Shown: positions 34,436 to 43,376, counted from the stretch's first letter. The stretch is DNA of 64,000 nucleotides from CAXXOK01 sp964640955 (GCA_964640955.1 CAZXJI010000019.1:7913-71912); one strand, 5' to 3'. Numbers and translations: made by a program. Notes: generated from the sequence alone by a model not told the origin.

Positions 34436-34467
34436 GGCGGCGCCGGGCACCGACTGCCGGCGCCGCC
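34436..34467 (+). terminator. Attenuator-like hairpin between dctP and dctQ
   Basis: An 11-bp perfect GC stem (34436-34446 with 34457-34467) is followed by CCCTTTCTTC. Placed after the receptor gene, it would let more DctP than permease be made, a common TRAP arrangement (inference). Confidence 0.6.
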
Positions 34468-34499
34468 CCCTTTCTTCATCGCTTCAGGGAGGTGTCCGC

Positions 34500-35069
34500 A
34501 TGCAAGCCGTCGGGAAACTGTTCACCCTTTGCGATAAACTTTCCGGCCGGGTGCAGAAGGTACTGGAGTTCGTCGTGGCGGCGCTGATCGCCACGTGCGC
34601 GCTGGACCTGTTTTTTCAGGTCGTGTATCGGTTCATTATCATCAAGTTCATCTCGTTTTCCTTCCCGTTCACCGAGGAGTACGCCCGCTACGCGCTCATC
34701 TGGTCCACGTACCTGTGCGCGGGCATCTGCCTGAAAAACGGCAGCATGGCTTCCGTCAACATCGTATACGACCGTTTAAGCCCCAAAGGCCGGTTGATAC
34801 TGTACTATATCACGCGTCTTTTCTTCGTGGTTTTCCTGGTCGTCGGCCTGCGCTACGGCTGGCAGGCGATTCTGAACAACCGCATCTATACCTCCCCGGT
34901 GCTGCGGGTTCCCGGCGTTTTCCTGTACAGCGCGCCCTTCGTGGGCTGCGTGCTGATGAGCTACGAAACGCTCACGGAACTTCTGGGCGTGATTGCCGGC
35001 CGTATCACCCCCTTCCTGGGCAGGCCGGAGCCTGCGGAGGAAGTCCCCGACGCGTGCGACGACGATTGA
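34500..35069 (+). CDS. TRAP transporter small permease DctQ
   Basis: A 189-residue membrane protein with four hydrophobic segments, typical of DctQ. The segments FVVAALIATCALDLFFQVVYRF, YARYALIWSTYLCAGICL and ITRLFFVVFLVVGLRYG match the family. It couples DctP to DctM for Na+-driven uptake. It starts 33 bases after the attenuator hairpin with GGGAGG upstream. Confidence 0.9.
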   Translation: MQAVGKLFTLCDKLSGRVQKVLEFVVAALIATCALDLFFQVVYRFIIIKFISFSFPFTEEYARYALIWSTYLCAGICLKNGSMASVNIVYDRLSPKGRLILYYITRLFFVVFLVVGLRYGWQAILNNRIYTSPVLRVPGVFLYSAPFVGCVLMSYETLTELLGVIAGRITPFLGRPEPAEEVPDACDDD

Positions 35070-35085
35070 AGAAGGGAGGTTTACC

Positions 35086-36363
35086 ATGCCGCTCATCCTG
35101 CTACTCATCTTTCTGGTCGTGGTGGTCATCGGCATTCCCATCTGCATCGCGATGGGCTTCATCACCGTTACGGCGTTTACCTTCGCCAACGGCAGCCTGA
35201 TGATCATCCCGCAGAAGATGTTCTCCGGCATCGACAACTTCACGTACCTCTGTATCCCCCTGTTCATCCTCGCCAGCGAGATTATGACCAACTGCGGCCT
35301 CACCCGCAGCCTCGTGCGCATGTGCGACGTGTTCGTGGGGCACATCAAGGGCGGCCTGGCACAGGTGAACGTGCTGGGCAGCATGCTGTTCGCGGGCATT
35401 TCCGGCTCCGCCACCGCCGACGCCACCGGCCTTGGCAAGGTGGAAATCGACATCATGACCACGGCGGGCTTCAAGCGGGAGTACTCCGCGGCCGTCACGG
35501 CGGCCTCGGCCATCATCGGCCCCATCATCCCTCCGTCCAACATCATGATCATCTACGCCGTGGCGGCGGGCAACGTGTCCGTCTCCTCCATGTTTCTGGG
35601 CGGGCTTCTGCCGGGCATCCTGCTGGGGCTGATGGAAATGGCGCTGTGCTACTTTTTCGCCGTCAAGTACCACCACCCCGTGCGCAAAAAGCGGGCCACC
35701 TTCCGGGAAATTCTCCACGCCACGCGCAAGGCCGGGCCGGTGCTGGGCCTGCCCGTGATCATTCTGGGGGGCATCGTGTCGGGCGTGTTTACCGCCACGG
35801 AATCCAGCGCGATCGCCGTTTTCTACGCCATCATCGTTTCCATCGCGCGCAAACGCATCACCTGGAAGAGCTTTTACCGCTGCTGCGTGAGCACCGCCAA
35901 GACGACCGCCAACGTGATGATCATCATCGCCATCGCCTCCGCCATGGGCTGGGCGATCACGGTGCTTCGCATTCCGCAGAACATGGTGGATTTCTGCATG
36001 CAGTACGTCAGCAACAAGCTGGTGTTCCTCCTCTTCATCAACATCCTGCTGCTCATTCTGGGCTGCGTGCTGGATCAGGCGCCCGCGCTGCTGATTATGG
36101 TGCCGGTGCTGCTGCCCATCGCCATGAAGTACGGCATCGACCCCGTGCACTTCGGCATCCTCCTGTGCTTCAACCTGACCATCGGGCTGATTACCCCGCC
36201 CATCGGCATGACGCTGTTCGTAACGGCCAACGTCGCGCAGATCAAGCTGACGGACATGTTCAAACGCATCATTCCCTTCGTGCTCGTCGGCATTCTGGCG
36301 CTGATCGCCGTGACCTACGTGCCCGCGATCACGACCTTTATCCCCAATTTGTTCCATAAATAA
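35086..36363 (+). CDS. TRAP transporter large permease DctM
   Basis: A 425-residue integral membrane protein, about twelve helices, that forms the TRAP transport channel. Signatures include LFAGISGSATADATGLGKVEI (near 103), the family motif GPIIPPSNIMIIYAV (near 145) and GLITPPIGMTLFVTANVAQI (near 370). The ATG at 35086 has GGGAGG nearby; it lies 16 bases after dctQ. It completes the DctPQM set. Confidence 0.95.
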   Translation: MPLILLLIFLVVVVIGIPICIAMGFITVTAFTFANGSLMIIPQKMFSGIDNFTYLCIPLFILASEIMTNCGLTRSLVRMCDVFVGHIKGGLAQVNVLGSMLFAGISGSATADATGLGKVEIDIMTTAGFKREYSAAVTAASAIIGPIIPPSNIMIIYAVAAGNVSVSSMFLGGLLPGILLGLMEMALCYFFAVKYHHPVRKKRATFREILHATRKAGPVLGLPVIILGGIVSGVFTATESSAIAVFYAIIVSIARKRITWKSFYRCCVSTAKTTANVMIIIAIASAMGWAITVLRIPQNMVDFCMQYVSNKLVFLLFINILLLILGCVLDQAPALLIMVPVLLPIAMKYGIDPVHFGILLCFNLTIGLITPPIGMTLFVTANVAQIKLTDMFKRIIPFVLVGILALIAVTYVPAITTFIPNLFHK

Positions 36364-36381
36364 CGTAACGAGGTGTAACGG

Positions 36382-37488
36382 ATGGACGCGACGACGATCT
36401 CCGGCGTAGAGGTTTTTTTGTGCGAAACGCGCGTAAAGGGGAATTTTGCGGACTCCACGCGACACGTGGAGACCATCGGTTTCGTGGTGGTCAGGGTCGG
36501 CCTGAGCGACGGGCGCTACGGCATCGGCGTCACCTACCACGAGGTGGGCGGCGAGGCGATCCGGGATTTTATCAAATACGCCGTCGAGCCGCGGCTCATC
36601 GGCCGCTCCCCGTTCGAGACGGAGACGCTCTACGAGGAGAATTTCCATTATATGCGCGGCGTGGGCCGCAAGGGCCTGGCCTTCTGCGCCTACAGCGCGG
36701 TGGATATCGCGCTGTGGGACCTGAAGGGAAAGCTGCTCAACATGCCGCTGTACCGGCTGCTGGGCGGGGTGAAGACCGAGGTGCCGGTGTACGCCTCCGG
36801 CGGCTGGACAAGCTACGATCTGGACGAGCTGCTCGCCGAAGTGAAGGGGATGCTCGCGCGCGGCTTTACGAAGGTGAAAATTAAAGTCGGCGTGGACGGC
36901 GGCCAAAACCCGCGCGAGGACCTGCGCCGCGTGGCGGCCGTGCGGGAGCTGATCGGCCCGGGCACGGGGCTGATGCTGGACGCCAACAACGTGTGGCGCG
37001 CGTCCACGGCGGTGCAGTTCGCCAACCGCGTGAAGGAATGCGACGTCGAATTTCTGGAAGAGCCGGTCTTTGCCGACGATATGCCGGGCCTTGCGCAGTT
37101 CAGGCGGGGCACCGACGTGCCGCTGGCGACCGGGGAGCACGAATACACCCGCTTCGGCGTGCGCGACCTGCTTGTGAACCGGGCTGTGGATATCCTCCAG
37201 GTGGACGTCACCCGCTGCGGCGGCTATACGGAAATCCTCAAGATCATCGGCATGACCCAGGCGTGGAACCTGGGCTTCGCCCCCCACGGCATGGAGCACA
37301 TGCACATGCATCTGGTATCGGCCTTCCCCAACGCCCTGTACCTGGAGCGCCTTTTCATGTTCGAGGAAGTCGTGCGCAGCGTGTACCGAAACGCCCCCGA
37401 GCCCGAGGGCGGCCTGCTCCGCCTGCCGGACGCGCCGGGGCTGGGAATGGAACTGAACATGGATTACATCCGGGACACGGCGCGCTGA
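36382..37488 (+). CDS. Mandelate-racemase-type enolase-superfamily enzyme
   Basis: A 368-residue enzyme that abstracts the alpha-proton of a carboxylate. The catalytic set of the mandelate racemase subgroup is complete: KxK at 166-168 (KIK), metal ligands Asp200, Glu226 and Glu252, and the Asp275-His302 dyad. This fits a dehydratase or racemase of sugar acids or alpha-hydroxy acids. The substrate is likely imported by the preceding TRAP system. It follows dctM by 18 bases. Substrate identity needs the active-site cap residues, which I cannot assign. Confidence 0.9.
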   Translation: MDATTISGVEVFLCETRVKGNFADSTRHVETIGFVVVRVGLSDGRYGIGVTYHEVGGEAIRDFIKYAVEPRLIGRSPFETETLYEENFHYMRGVGRKGLAFCAYSAVDIALWDLKGKLLNMPLYRLLGGVKTEVPVYASGGWTSYDLDELLAEVKGMLARGFTKVKIKVGVDGGQNPREDLRRVAAVRELIGPGTGLMLDANNVWRASTAVQFANRVKECDVEFLEEPVFADDMPGLAQFRRGTDVPLATGEHEYTRFGVRDLLVNRAVDILQVDVTRCGGYTEILKIIGMTQAWNLGFAPHGMEHMHMHLVSAFPNALYLERLFMFEEVVRSVYRNAPEPEGGLLRLPDAPGLGMELNMDYIRDTAR

Positions 37489-37515
37489 GCCCCCCGGCAA
37501 AGGAGCCCTGCCCGT

Positions 37516-38786
37516 ATGGGGTATGTAAACGATATGCTGTACGCCGTGCCGCTGCCGAGAATGGCGAGGGTGCGGCAGACCTTCGAGCGCAAGAAGCTTA
37601 CCGATCCGGCCGCGGCCGTGCGCGAGGCCCTCGCGCGGCCGCAGATCGCCGCCGCGGTAAAACCGGGCATGCGCGTGGCCGTCACGGTCGGCAGCCGGGG
37701 CGTAGCCAACGTGGCGCCCGTCACGCGGGAGATCGTCCGGTTTTTGCAGGCGCACGGGGCCGCCCCCTTCGTGGTTCCGGCCATGGGCAGCCACGGCGGC
37801 GCTTCCGCCGAGGGACAGGCGGAAATCGTGCGCGCCTACGGCGTGACCGAAGTCTTCGTGGGCTGCCCCGTGGTGTCGAGCATGGAGGTTGCGCAAATCG
37901 GCACGCTTGACGATGGCAAACCCGTCTATATCGACCGCGCCGCCGCCGAAGCGGACGGCATCGTGCCCGTCAACCGCGTCAAGGCGCATACGGCGTTCCA
38001 CGGCCGCTACGAAAGCGGCGTCATGAAAATGATGGCCATAGGCCTTGGCAAGCAGAAGGGCGCCGAGACGGTGCACCGCGACGGCATCCTGCAGCTGGGC
38101 CCCAACGTGGAGAGAATGGCCTTCGGCGTGCTTCAAAACGCCAACATCCTTTTCGGCGTGGGGCTGGTGGAAAACGCCTACGACGAAACGATGCTCGTGC
38201 GCGCCATGACCAAAGCGGAAATCCCCTCGTCGAACCGGAGCTGCTGACCACGGCCAAACGGAACATGGCGCGCATCCTGCTTGCCGAGACCGACGTGCTG
38301 CTGGTGGATTACATCGGTAAAAACATCAGCGGCGAGGGCATGGACCCCAACCTGACGGGCCGCTACATCGTGCCGACGCTCTCGGGCGGCATCCGTTCGC
38401 AGGTGCTGGGCGTGTTGGACATCACGCCGGAGACGCTGGGCAATTTCGTCGGCCTGGGCATGGCGGACGTGTGCGCCAGACGCGTGATCGACAAAATCAG
38501 CCTGGACAATACCTACCCCAACTCCCTCACCAGCACCGTGGCCTGCCTGTGCAAGCTGCCGATGTATTTCGACAGCCACCGCCTCACCCTGCAGGCCGCC
38601 GTCAAGATGACGCCGGGCCGCGTTCCCGCCGACGTGCGGGTGGTGCGCATCCGGGATACGCTGACGATGGACGAAATCGAGGTGTCGGAAAACCTTCTGC
38701 CCGTCGTAAGCGACACGCCCGGCATGGAGGCGCTGGGCGCGCCGCGGGCGATGGCCTTCGACGCAAACGGCGACCTTTTTGCCTGA
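37516..38786 (+). pseudogene. LarA-like (lactate-racemase domain) gene broken by a -1 frameshift
   Basis: Two reading frames (37516-38247 and 38265-38786) join into one LarA-like protein of about 420 residues if one base is added in the C-run at 38223-38226. The second frame then reads LVEPELLTTAKRNMARILL across the junction. The N-terminal half carries VTVGSRGVANVAPVTREIV and PAMGSHGGASAEGQ and the middle NRVKAHTAFHGRYESG, features of LarA homologues that are nickel-pincer-dependent racemases of alpha-hydroxy acids. No larB, larC or larE cofactor genes lie here. Sequencing error or a real mutation cannot be separated. Confidence 0.75.
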
Positions 38787-38834
38787 GCCGTTCCCTTCAA
38801 ACGCCATTCTCCGGGATGCTCCTCCTTTTTCAAG

Positions 38835-38870
38835 CGCGGCCCCCGCGCACCGTACGGTGCGCGGGGGCCG
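38835..38870. terminator. Bidirectional terminator between the LarA-like gene and gntR
   Basis: A perfect 36-bp palindrome (centre between 38852 and 38853) lies between the two convergent genes. Confidence 0.7.
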
Positions 38871-38901
38871 CCAACGTTTGAATGCATTTTAGGGGCCGCG
38901 T

Positions 38902-39597
38902 TTACATGTGCAGCGTGGTGTCCAGATCGGCGTACACTCGGTTCAGGTGTGCGCGCATCTGGCGTTCGCTCTCCTCCGGGTCGCGTTCGCGGATGGCGCG
39001 CAAAATCTCGCTGTGGGGCGTAATGGCATTTTCCATGTTCTGGTCGACGCAGAAGGTTTTTTCGCAGTACATCTGGATGCGCTCCTCCAGCTTCTGGCTG
39101 ATCGTCTCCATGAGGTAATTGCCGCTTTTGCCGATGATGTAGGAATGAAAGCGGGCGTCCTGCTTGGCCATTTCGGCCCGGTCGTCCAGCGTGGCGGCCT
39201 TCAGGAAGCGCTTGTGGATGCGCTCCAGATGGTCGATGTTCTCCTGCGTGCAGCGCTGCGCCATCAGGCGGGCGGCCAGCGGTTCCAGCGCCACGCGCAC
39301 CTCCACGATGTCGCGCACCAGCGTTTCGTTGTTGATGAACCATTCCAGCACGTTGTCGTTGGGAATTTCGTGCTTGCTGGCGACGAACGCGCCGCGCCCG
39401 GGGCGAATCTCCACCATGCCGGTGGATTGCATCAGCCGGAACGCCTCGCGCACGGTGCCGCGGCCGACGCCCATCATTTCGCACAGCGCCTTTTCGGTGG
39501 GCAGCTTGTCGCCCTCCTTGTAATCGGTATCCGTAATCAGTTCCTTAATGCCGTCCGCCACCTGCTGCACGATCGGCACACGCTGTATCGCTTTCAT
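38902..39597 (-). CDS. GntR-family (FadR/FCD) transcriptional regulator
   Basis: A 231-residue regulator with an N-terminal winged helix (GDKLPTEKALCEMMGVGRGTVREAFRLMQSTGMVEIRPGRGAFVAS, near 28-75) and a helical FCD ligand domain with metal-site-type residues (RFHSYIIGKSGN and NAITPHSEILRAI). FCD regulators sense organic acids and repress acid catabolic genes. It faces the TRAP operon across a terminator. The start at 39597 has GGAG eight bases upstream. A site resembling the dctP operator sits just upstream, so autoregulation is likely. Confidence 0.92.
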   Translation of the reverse strand: MKAIQRVPIVQQVADGIKELITDTDYKEGDKLPTEKALCEMMGVGRGTVREAFRLMQSTGMVEIRPGRGAFVASKHEIPNDNVLEWFINNETLVRDIVEVRVALEPLAARLMAQRCTQENIDHLERIHKRFLKAATLDDRAEMAKQDARFHSYIIGKSGNYLMETISQKLEERIQMYCEKTFCVDQNMENAITPHSEILRAIRERDPEESERQMRAHLNRVYADLDTTLHM

Positions 39598-39629
39598 AAC
39601 GCATTCTCCGTTTCGGCGGATTGACTTAA

Positions 39630-39646
39630 TGTATGACAATCCTACA
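39630..39646. promoter_or_regulatory. Imperfect GntR operator upstream of gntR
   Basis: TGTATGACAATCCTACA repeats the left half (TGTATGAC) of the palindrome at 33351-33366 exactly, followed by an imperfect right half (six of eight bases) with one extra spacer base. It supports a shared regulator. Confidence 0.55.
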
Positions 39647-39744
39647 ATTTACAATGTACCGCGATCGGGTGCGTTTGTCAACCGCAAGTGCGCGGCGGAG
39701 GGCCGCCCGGCACGCCGCTTTCACCGGCGGCCGAATGCCCGGGG

Positions 39745-40971
39745 CTATTCCCGCGGCAGCTCGATGAGATGCTCCGGCTTGTAGCCGAACGTTTCGTAAC
39801 AGAAGTCGTCCACAAACATCACCGGTTCGCCCACGGCCATATCGGCGGTCTGCCCGGTCAGCGCGTCGAACGCCGCGCGGAACGACGCCCAGTCGGGGAA
39901 GCTGCCCTCGGGCGTGTAGGTGTCGGCAAAGGCGTCGTAATCATAGTGGAAGCCCCCGCCGTTGCCGTCGTCGAACTGAACGGTGTATATCTGCGAAGGA
40001 TAACGGATTTCCACGAAGCAGTTTATGCCGAACAGTCTGAAAGCGCATTTCACGGTATCCTCGCCGGCACCCCAGTCGGTGCGGTAGATGCCCAGCCACA
40101 CGTCGTCGGTCTGGTAGCCGCAGTTCGCATCGTACAGCGTGAAGCCCAGGTTCCGCAGCGTCGCGGACGGCGCATAGGCGGAGAGGGCCGTTTGCGTGTC
40201 GTCCCTGCTTTCCAGAAGCGTTACGCCCTGGTAATCCTCGCCGGAGCAGAGGGTCATTTCGACAAACAGATCGCCGTAGTCGTAGGATGCGTACCCGTTT
40301 TCCGGGTCGCTGTACGACCAGCAATCGTCGCTCAGCAACGTCTCGGCGCTCTCGTCTTCCTTTGTAAGCCGGTAGGAGCGCGCGACCACCACGCAGTTGC
40401 GCAGACGGTTCACCCCAATCGACGTTTCCATCAGGTTGCCGTCGGACAGCTTTGGGGCGATGCCCGCGGCGGCGTTCGCGCTGTAGTTGTCCGCGGCGAA
40501 CGCCTCGCAGTGATTCAGCGTTTCCCCGTCCACGACCATCGAGAGCTCCGCCGCATAACCGTCGAAGGCGTCGTATTCTCCGCTGTCCGCGTCGCTCGGG
40601 TACAGAAACGCAATGGCGTCAAACCCTTCGCCCGTCTCCGTGCCGTCGAAGTAGGCCATGCCCTCGTCCGCGAGGAGTTGAATCTGGTCGGCGAGGTAAT
40701 CCGCATTCGTTTCGCCCACCAGCCCGGCAAAGAAAGCCGCGGCGTTCGCCGCCGTGTCCTCAACGGTCACGTACAGATTGTACAGGTTGTCCCCTCCGGT
40801 TTGAAAGACCGCCCAATACGGCGCGTACCCCTCCGGCCAGTCGACCTGCGCAAAGGGGTTGCAACCTTCGGCGAACAGCGCCGTCGGCGCGGCGGGCGTT
40901 TCCGCCGCGGCCAGGGCGCACGGCGCAAGCGTGAGGGTACAGGCCAGGATGATTGCCAGCATTCGTTTCAT
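39745..40971 (-). CDS. Secreted protein of unknown function, cysteine-rich
   Basis: A 408-residue protein with a clear signal peptide (KRMLAIILACTLTLAPCALAAA). The mature part is acidic, rich in Asp, Tyr and Gly and carries about nine scattered cysteines (for example in EGCNPF, DDCWSY, LCSGEDY, ANCGYQ, DFCYE), with no domain I can name. The start at 40971 has AAAGGAG nine bases upstream. It lies alone between the gntR gene and the phosphohexomutase. A promoter is not obvious. Confidence 0.75.
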   Translation of the reverse strand: MKRMLAIILACTLTLAPCALAAAETPAAPTALFAEGCNPFAQVDWPEGYAPYWAVFQTGGDNLYNLYVTVEDTAANAAAFFAGLVGETNADYLADQIQLLADEGMAYFDGTETGEGFDAIAFLYPSDADSGEYDAFDGYAAELSMVVDGETLNHCEAFAADNYSANAAAGIAPKLSDGNLMETSIGVNRLRNCVVVARSYRLTKEDESAETLLSDDCWSYSDPENGYASYDYGDLFVEMTLCSGEDYQGVTLLESRDDTQTALSAYAPSATLRNLGFTLYDANCGYQTDDVWLGIYRTDWGAGEDTVKCAFRLFGINCFVEIRYPSQIYTVQFDDGNGGGFHYDYDAFADTYTPEGSFPDWASFRAAFDALTGQTADMAVGEPVMFVDDFCYETFGYKPEHLIELPRE

Positions 40972-41189
40972 CGTGTTTTCTCCTTTCACTTCTCGCCTTC
41001 CCGCGCGTTTTGCGGCGCGCGCAAAGCGTTCGTCCGTCCGCCGGCACTTACGTCATCGGACGGCTTTTTGGTTTCCAATTTAATGGTTCTATTCTATCAT
41101 ATTTCCAACCCGTTTCGTCAAGCCGCGGCCTCAAAACGCAGTGAAAACAAGGCGGCGAAAGCCTCCGCCGCACGTCCGCCGGGGCCCGA

Positions 41190-41203
41190 TTTGCAATTGC
41201 AAA
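41190..41203. promoter_or_regulatory. Palindrome over the -35 box of pgm
   Basis: TTTGCAATTGCAAA is a perfect 14-bp palindrome overlapping the TTGCAA -35. Its core TTGCAATTGC recurs upstream of the acyltransferase gene (9937-9946). Confidence 0.4.
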
Positions 41204-41225
41204 CCGTTCTCCAAAACGGTATAAT
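41197..41225 (+). promoter_or_regulatory. Promoter of the phosphohexomutase gene
   Basis: TTGCAA (41197-41202) and TATAAT (41220-41225) are separated by exactly 17 bp. Confidence 0.85.
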
Positions 41226-41295
41226 TAAGTTACCGCCCGACAGGGCCGACGGCCCGCTTCACAAACGACCTGCGCGGTATGGAAAGGAGCTCGCT

Positions 41296-43017
41296 ATGAA
41301 CGACCGGAAAAATTACGAAGCCTGGCTTCACGCTTTCGCCTCCGACCCCGAAACCATGGCGGAACTCAAGGCGATCGCCGACGATCCCGAGGAGATCAAG
41401 GACCGGTTTTACCGCGGTTTAAGCTTCGGCACCGCCGGCATGCGCGGGGTGCTGGGCGCCGGCACCAATCGCATGAACGGCTATACCGTCGGGCGCGCTA
41501 CGCAGGGCCTGGCGAATTATTTGAATGCGCATTTTGAACACCCGACGGTGGTCATCGCCTACGACAGCCGCCGCAAAAGCCCCGAGTTCGCCCTTTCGAC
41601 CGCACTGGTGCTGGCCGCCAACGGCGTGCGCGCCAAGCTGTTCGACGCGCTCCGCCCCGTGCCCATCCTTTCCTTTGCGGTACGCTGGCTGAAAGCCGAC
41701 GCCGGCGTGGTGATCACCGCCAGTCACAACCCCCCGCAGTACAACGGTTACAAGGTCTACGGCCCCGACGGCGCGCAGATCGGCCCCGAGACCGCCGACG
41801 AGGTGACCGCCGCCATCGAGGCGCTTTCCTACGGCGAGGCCAAAACCATCCCCGAGGCCGAGGCCAAGGCGAAAGGGCTTTTGACGATCATCGGCGACAG
41901 GGAAGTGGACGACGAGTACATCCGCCGCGTCAAGACCCTGTCCATCAATCCCGAGATCGTCCGCGAGGAAGGCAAGACCCTCAAAATCGTCTATACGCCC
42001 CTGCACGGCAGCGGCAACGTGCCCGTGCGCCGGATGCTTAAGGAGATCGGCATCACCAACGTGAGCGTCGTTAAGGAGCAGGAACTGCCCGACCCGAACT
42101 TTTCCACCCTCAAGGTGCCCAACCCCGAAGACCCGAACGCCTTCACCCTGGCCGTCAAGCTGGCCGGGGAGGTGGGCGCGGACGTGTGCTTCGCCACCGA
42201 CCCGGACTGCGATCGCCTGGGCGTGGCCGTGCGCGACCACGCCGGGAACTTCAGCCTCCTGACCGGCAACCAGATCGGCTGTCTGATGCTGCACTACATC
42301 CTCTCCAGCAAGAAGAAAAACGGCACCCTGCCCAAAAACGGCGCGGTCGTCAAGTCCATCGTATCCACGCAGCTGGCCAAGCCCATCTGCGACGCGCACG
42401 GAGTGGCGCTTTTCGACACGCTGACCGGCTTTAAGTTCATCGGCGAGATGATCCAGCAGTTCGAGGACGAAGGCAGCCACACGTTCCTCTTCGGGTTTGA
42501 GGAAAGCTACGGCTTCCTGAGCTCCACGTTCGTGCGCGACAAGGACGGCGTGAACGCAAGCCTCCTCATCGCCGAGGCGGCCGCCTATTACAAGGCCCAG
42601 GGCAAAACCCTCTCCGACGTGATGAACGAGATTTTCGAGACCTACGGCTACTACCTGGAGAAGGTGCAGAGCACCACCATGCCCGGCGCCGACGGCCTGC
42701 GGCTGATGGGCGAGGCCATGGAACGCATCCGCAACCATCCGCCCGAAACGATCGGCGGGGTAAAGGTCGCCCAGGTGCTGGACATCCTCAAGAGGACGAA
42801 AACCGACGTTGCCACCGGCAAAGTGGAAAAGCTCGCCTATCCGGAGAGCGACGTGCTCTACTTCGCCATGGAGGGCGGGCACTTCGTGTGCGTGCGTCCC
42901 AGCGGCACCGAGCCCAAGATCAAGCTGTACGTGAACGTCAACCGCCCGGTAAAGGCGGACGCGGAAACGCTGCTGAACACCATGATGGAAGACGCGGGGA
43001 AGCTGCTGGTGGGGTAA
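41296..43017 (+). CDS. Phospho-sugar mutase (alpha-phosphoglucomutase type)
   Basis: A 573-residue alpha-D-phosphohexomutase, probably interconverting glucose-1-phosphate and glucose-6-phosphate. The phosphoserine loop is TASHNPPQYNG (Ser143), the metal loop CFATDPDCDRLGVAV (near 300), the sugar-binding loop GFEESYGFLSS (near 400) and the phosphate-binding loop RPSGTEPKIKLYV (near 535). Length fits PgcA-type enzymes. The start has GGAAAGGAG. The enzyme may feed nucleotide-sugar synthesis for the glycan genes in the region; mannose or other specificity cannot be excluded. Confidence 0.93.
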   Translation: MNDRKNYEAWLHAFASDPETMAELKAIADDPEEIKDRFYRGLSFGTAGMRGVLGAGTNRMNGYTVGRATQGLANYLNAHFEHPTVVIAYDSRRKSPEFALSTALVLAANGVRAKLFDALRPVPILSFAVRWLKADAGVVITASHNPPQYNGYKVYGPDGAQIGPETADEVTAAIEALSYGEAKTIPEAEAKAKGLLTIIGDREVDDEYIRRVKTLSINPEIVREEGKTLKIVYTPLHGSGNVPVRRMLKEIGITNVSVVKEQELPDPNFSTLKVPNPEDPNAFTLAVKLAGEVGADVCFATDPDCDRLGVAVRDHAGNFSLLTGNQIGCLMLHYILSSKKKNGTLPKNGAVVKSIVSTQLAKPICDAHGVALFDTLTGFKFIGEMIQQFEDEGSHTFLFGFEESYGFLSSTFVRDKDGVNASLLIAEAAAYYKAQGKTLSDVMNEIFETYGYYLEKVQSTTMPGADGLRLMGEAMERIRNHPPETIGGVKVAQVLDILKRTKTDVATGKVEKLAYPESDVLYFAMEGGHFVCVRPSGTEPKIKLYVNVNRPVKADAETLLNTMMEDAGKLLVG

Positions 43018-43051
43018 GGGAGATTTCAGGTAAATCCCGCCCGTTTTTTCC

Positions 43052-43090
43052 ACAAACAAAATCGCCGGCTGAGCCGGCGATTTTGTTTGT
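43052..43090. terminator. Bidirectional terminator after pgm
   Basis: A long perfect inverted repeat (about 18-bp arms, 43052-43070 with 43072-43090) with A-rich left and T-rich right flanks, serving the mutase gene and the convergent GlsB-type gene. Confidence 0.85.
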
Positions 43091-43115
43091 GTTCCAGGGT
43101 TTGGAAGCAGCGGCG

Positions 43116-43376
43116 TCATTTCCGCTTCTTCCCGATCCCCCCGAAGATGGCCAGCAGCAGGCACGAGCCCGCCACCGCAATCAGGAAGCTGCGCCAGTTG
43201 AAGCCCGTCACCCCGCCCCACCCGAACAGAAGCGAGGACAGCCACCCGCCCAGCGCGGAGCCCGCGATGCCCACCACGATGTTGAGAATAAGTCCCATGC
43301 TGCGGTTGCGGCCCATGATGATGCTGGCGATCCACCCGGCCAGCGCGCCGAAAATGATCCATGAAAGAATGCCCAT
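43116..43376 (-). CDS. GlsB/YeaQ/YmgE-family stress membrane protein
   Basis: An 86-residue protein with three predicted membrane helices and the family pattern MGILSWIIFGALAGWIASIIMG, then GLILNIVVGIAGSALGGWL. Members are induced by stress in many bacteria. It lies between two strong hairpins (43052-43090 and 43450-43482), so it is probably transcribed on its own. Confidence 0.9.
   Translation of the reverse strand: MGILSWIIFGALAGWIASIIMGRNRSMGLILNIVVGIAGSALGGWLSSLLFGWGGVTGFNWRSFLIAVAGSCLLLAIFGGIGKKRK

Larger units (their letters stand above)
40972..41295. other. Divergent intergenic region
   Basis: No gene is seen. It carries the pgm promoter at the right. At the left, minus-strand TTGACG (rc of 41118-41123) with TAGAAT 19 bp downstream is only a weak promoter candidate for the secreted protein. 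Confidence 0.4.

Noticed and set aside
35101..38136. 1011-codon minus-strand open frame
   Set aside because: It is antisense to dctM, the enolase-superfamily gene and the LarA-like gene, all with recognised motifs. It is His/Gly/Arg-rich shadow sequence.
38221..38247. Programmed -1 frameshift in the LarA-like gene
   Set aside because: No classical X XXY YYZ slippery heptamer with a downstream structure is evident; a lost base is simpler.
39688..41283. Long N-terminal extension of the phosphohexomutase frame
   Set aside because: The conserved mutase begins at 41296 with its own ribosome binding site and promoter; the extension is antisense to the secreted protein gene.
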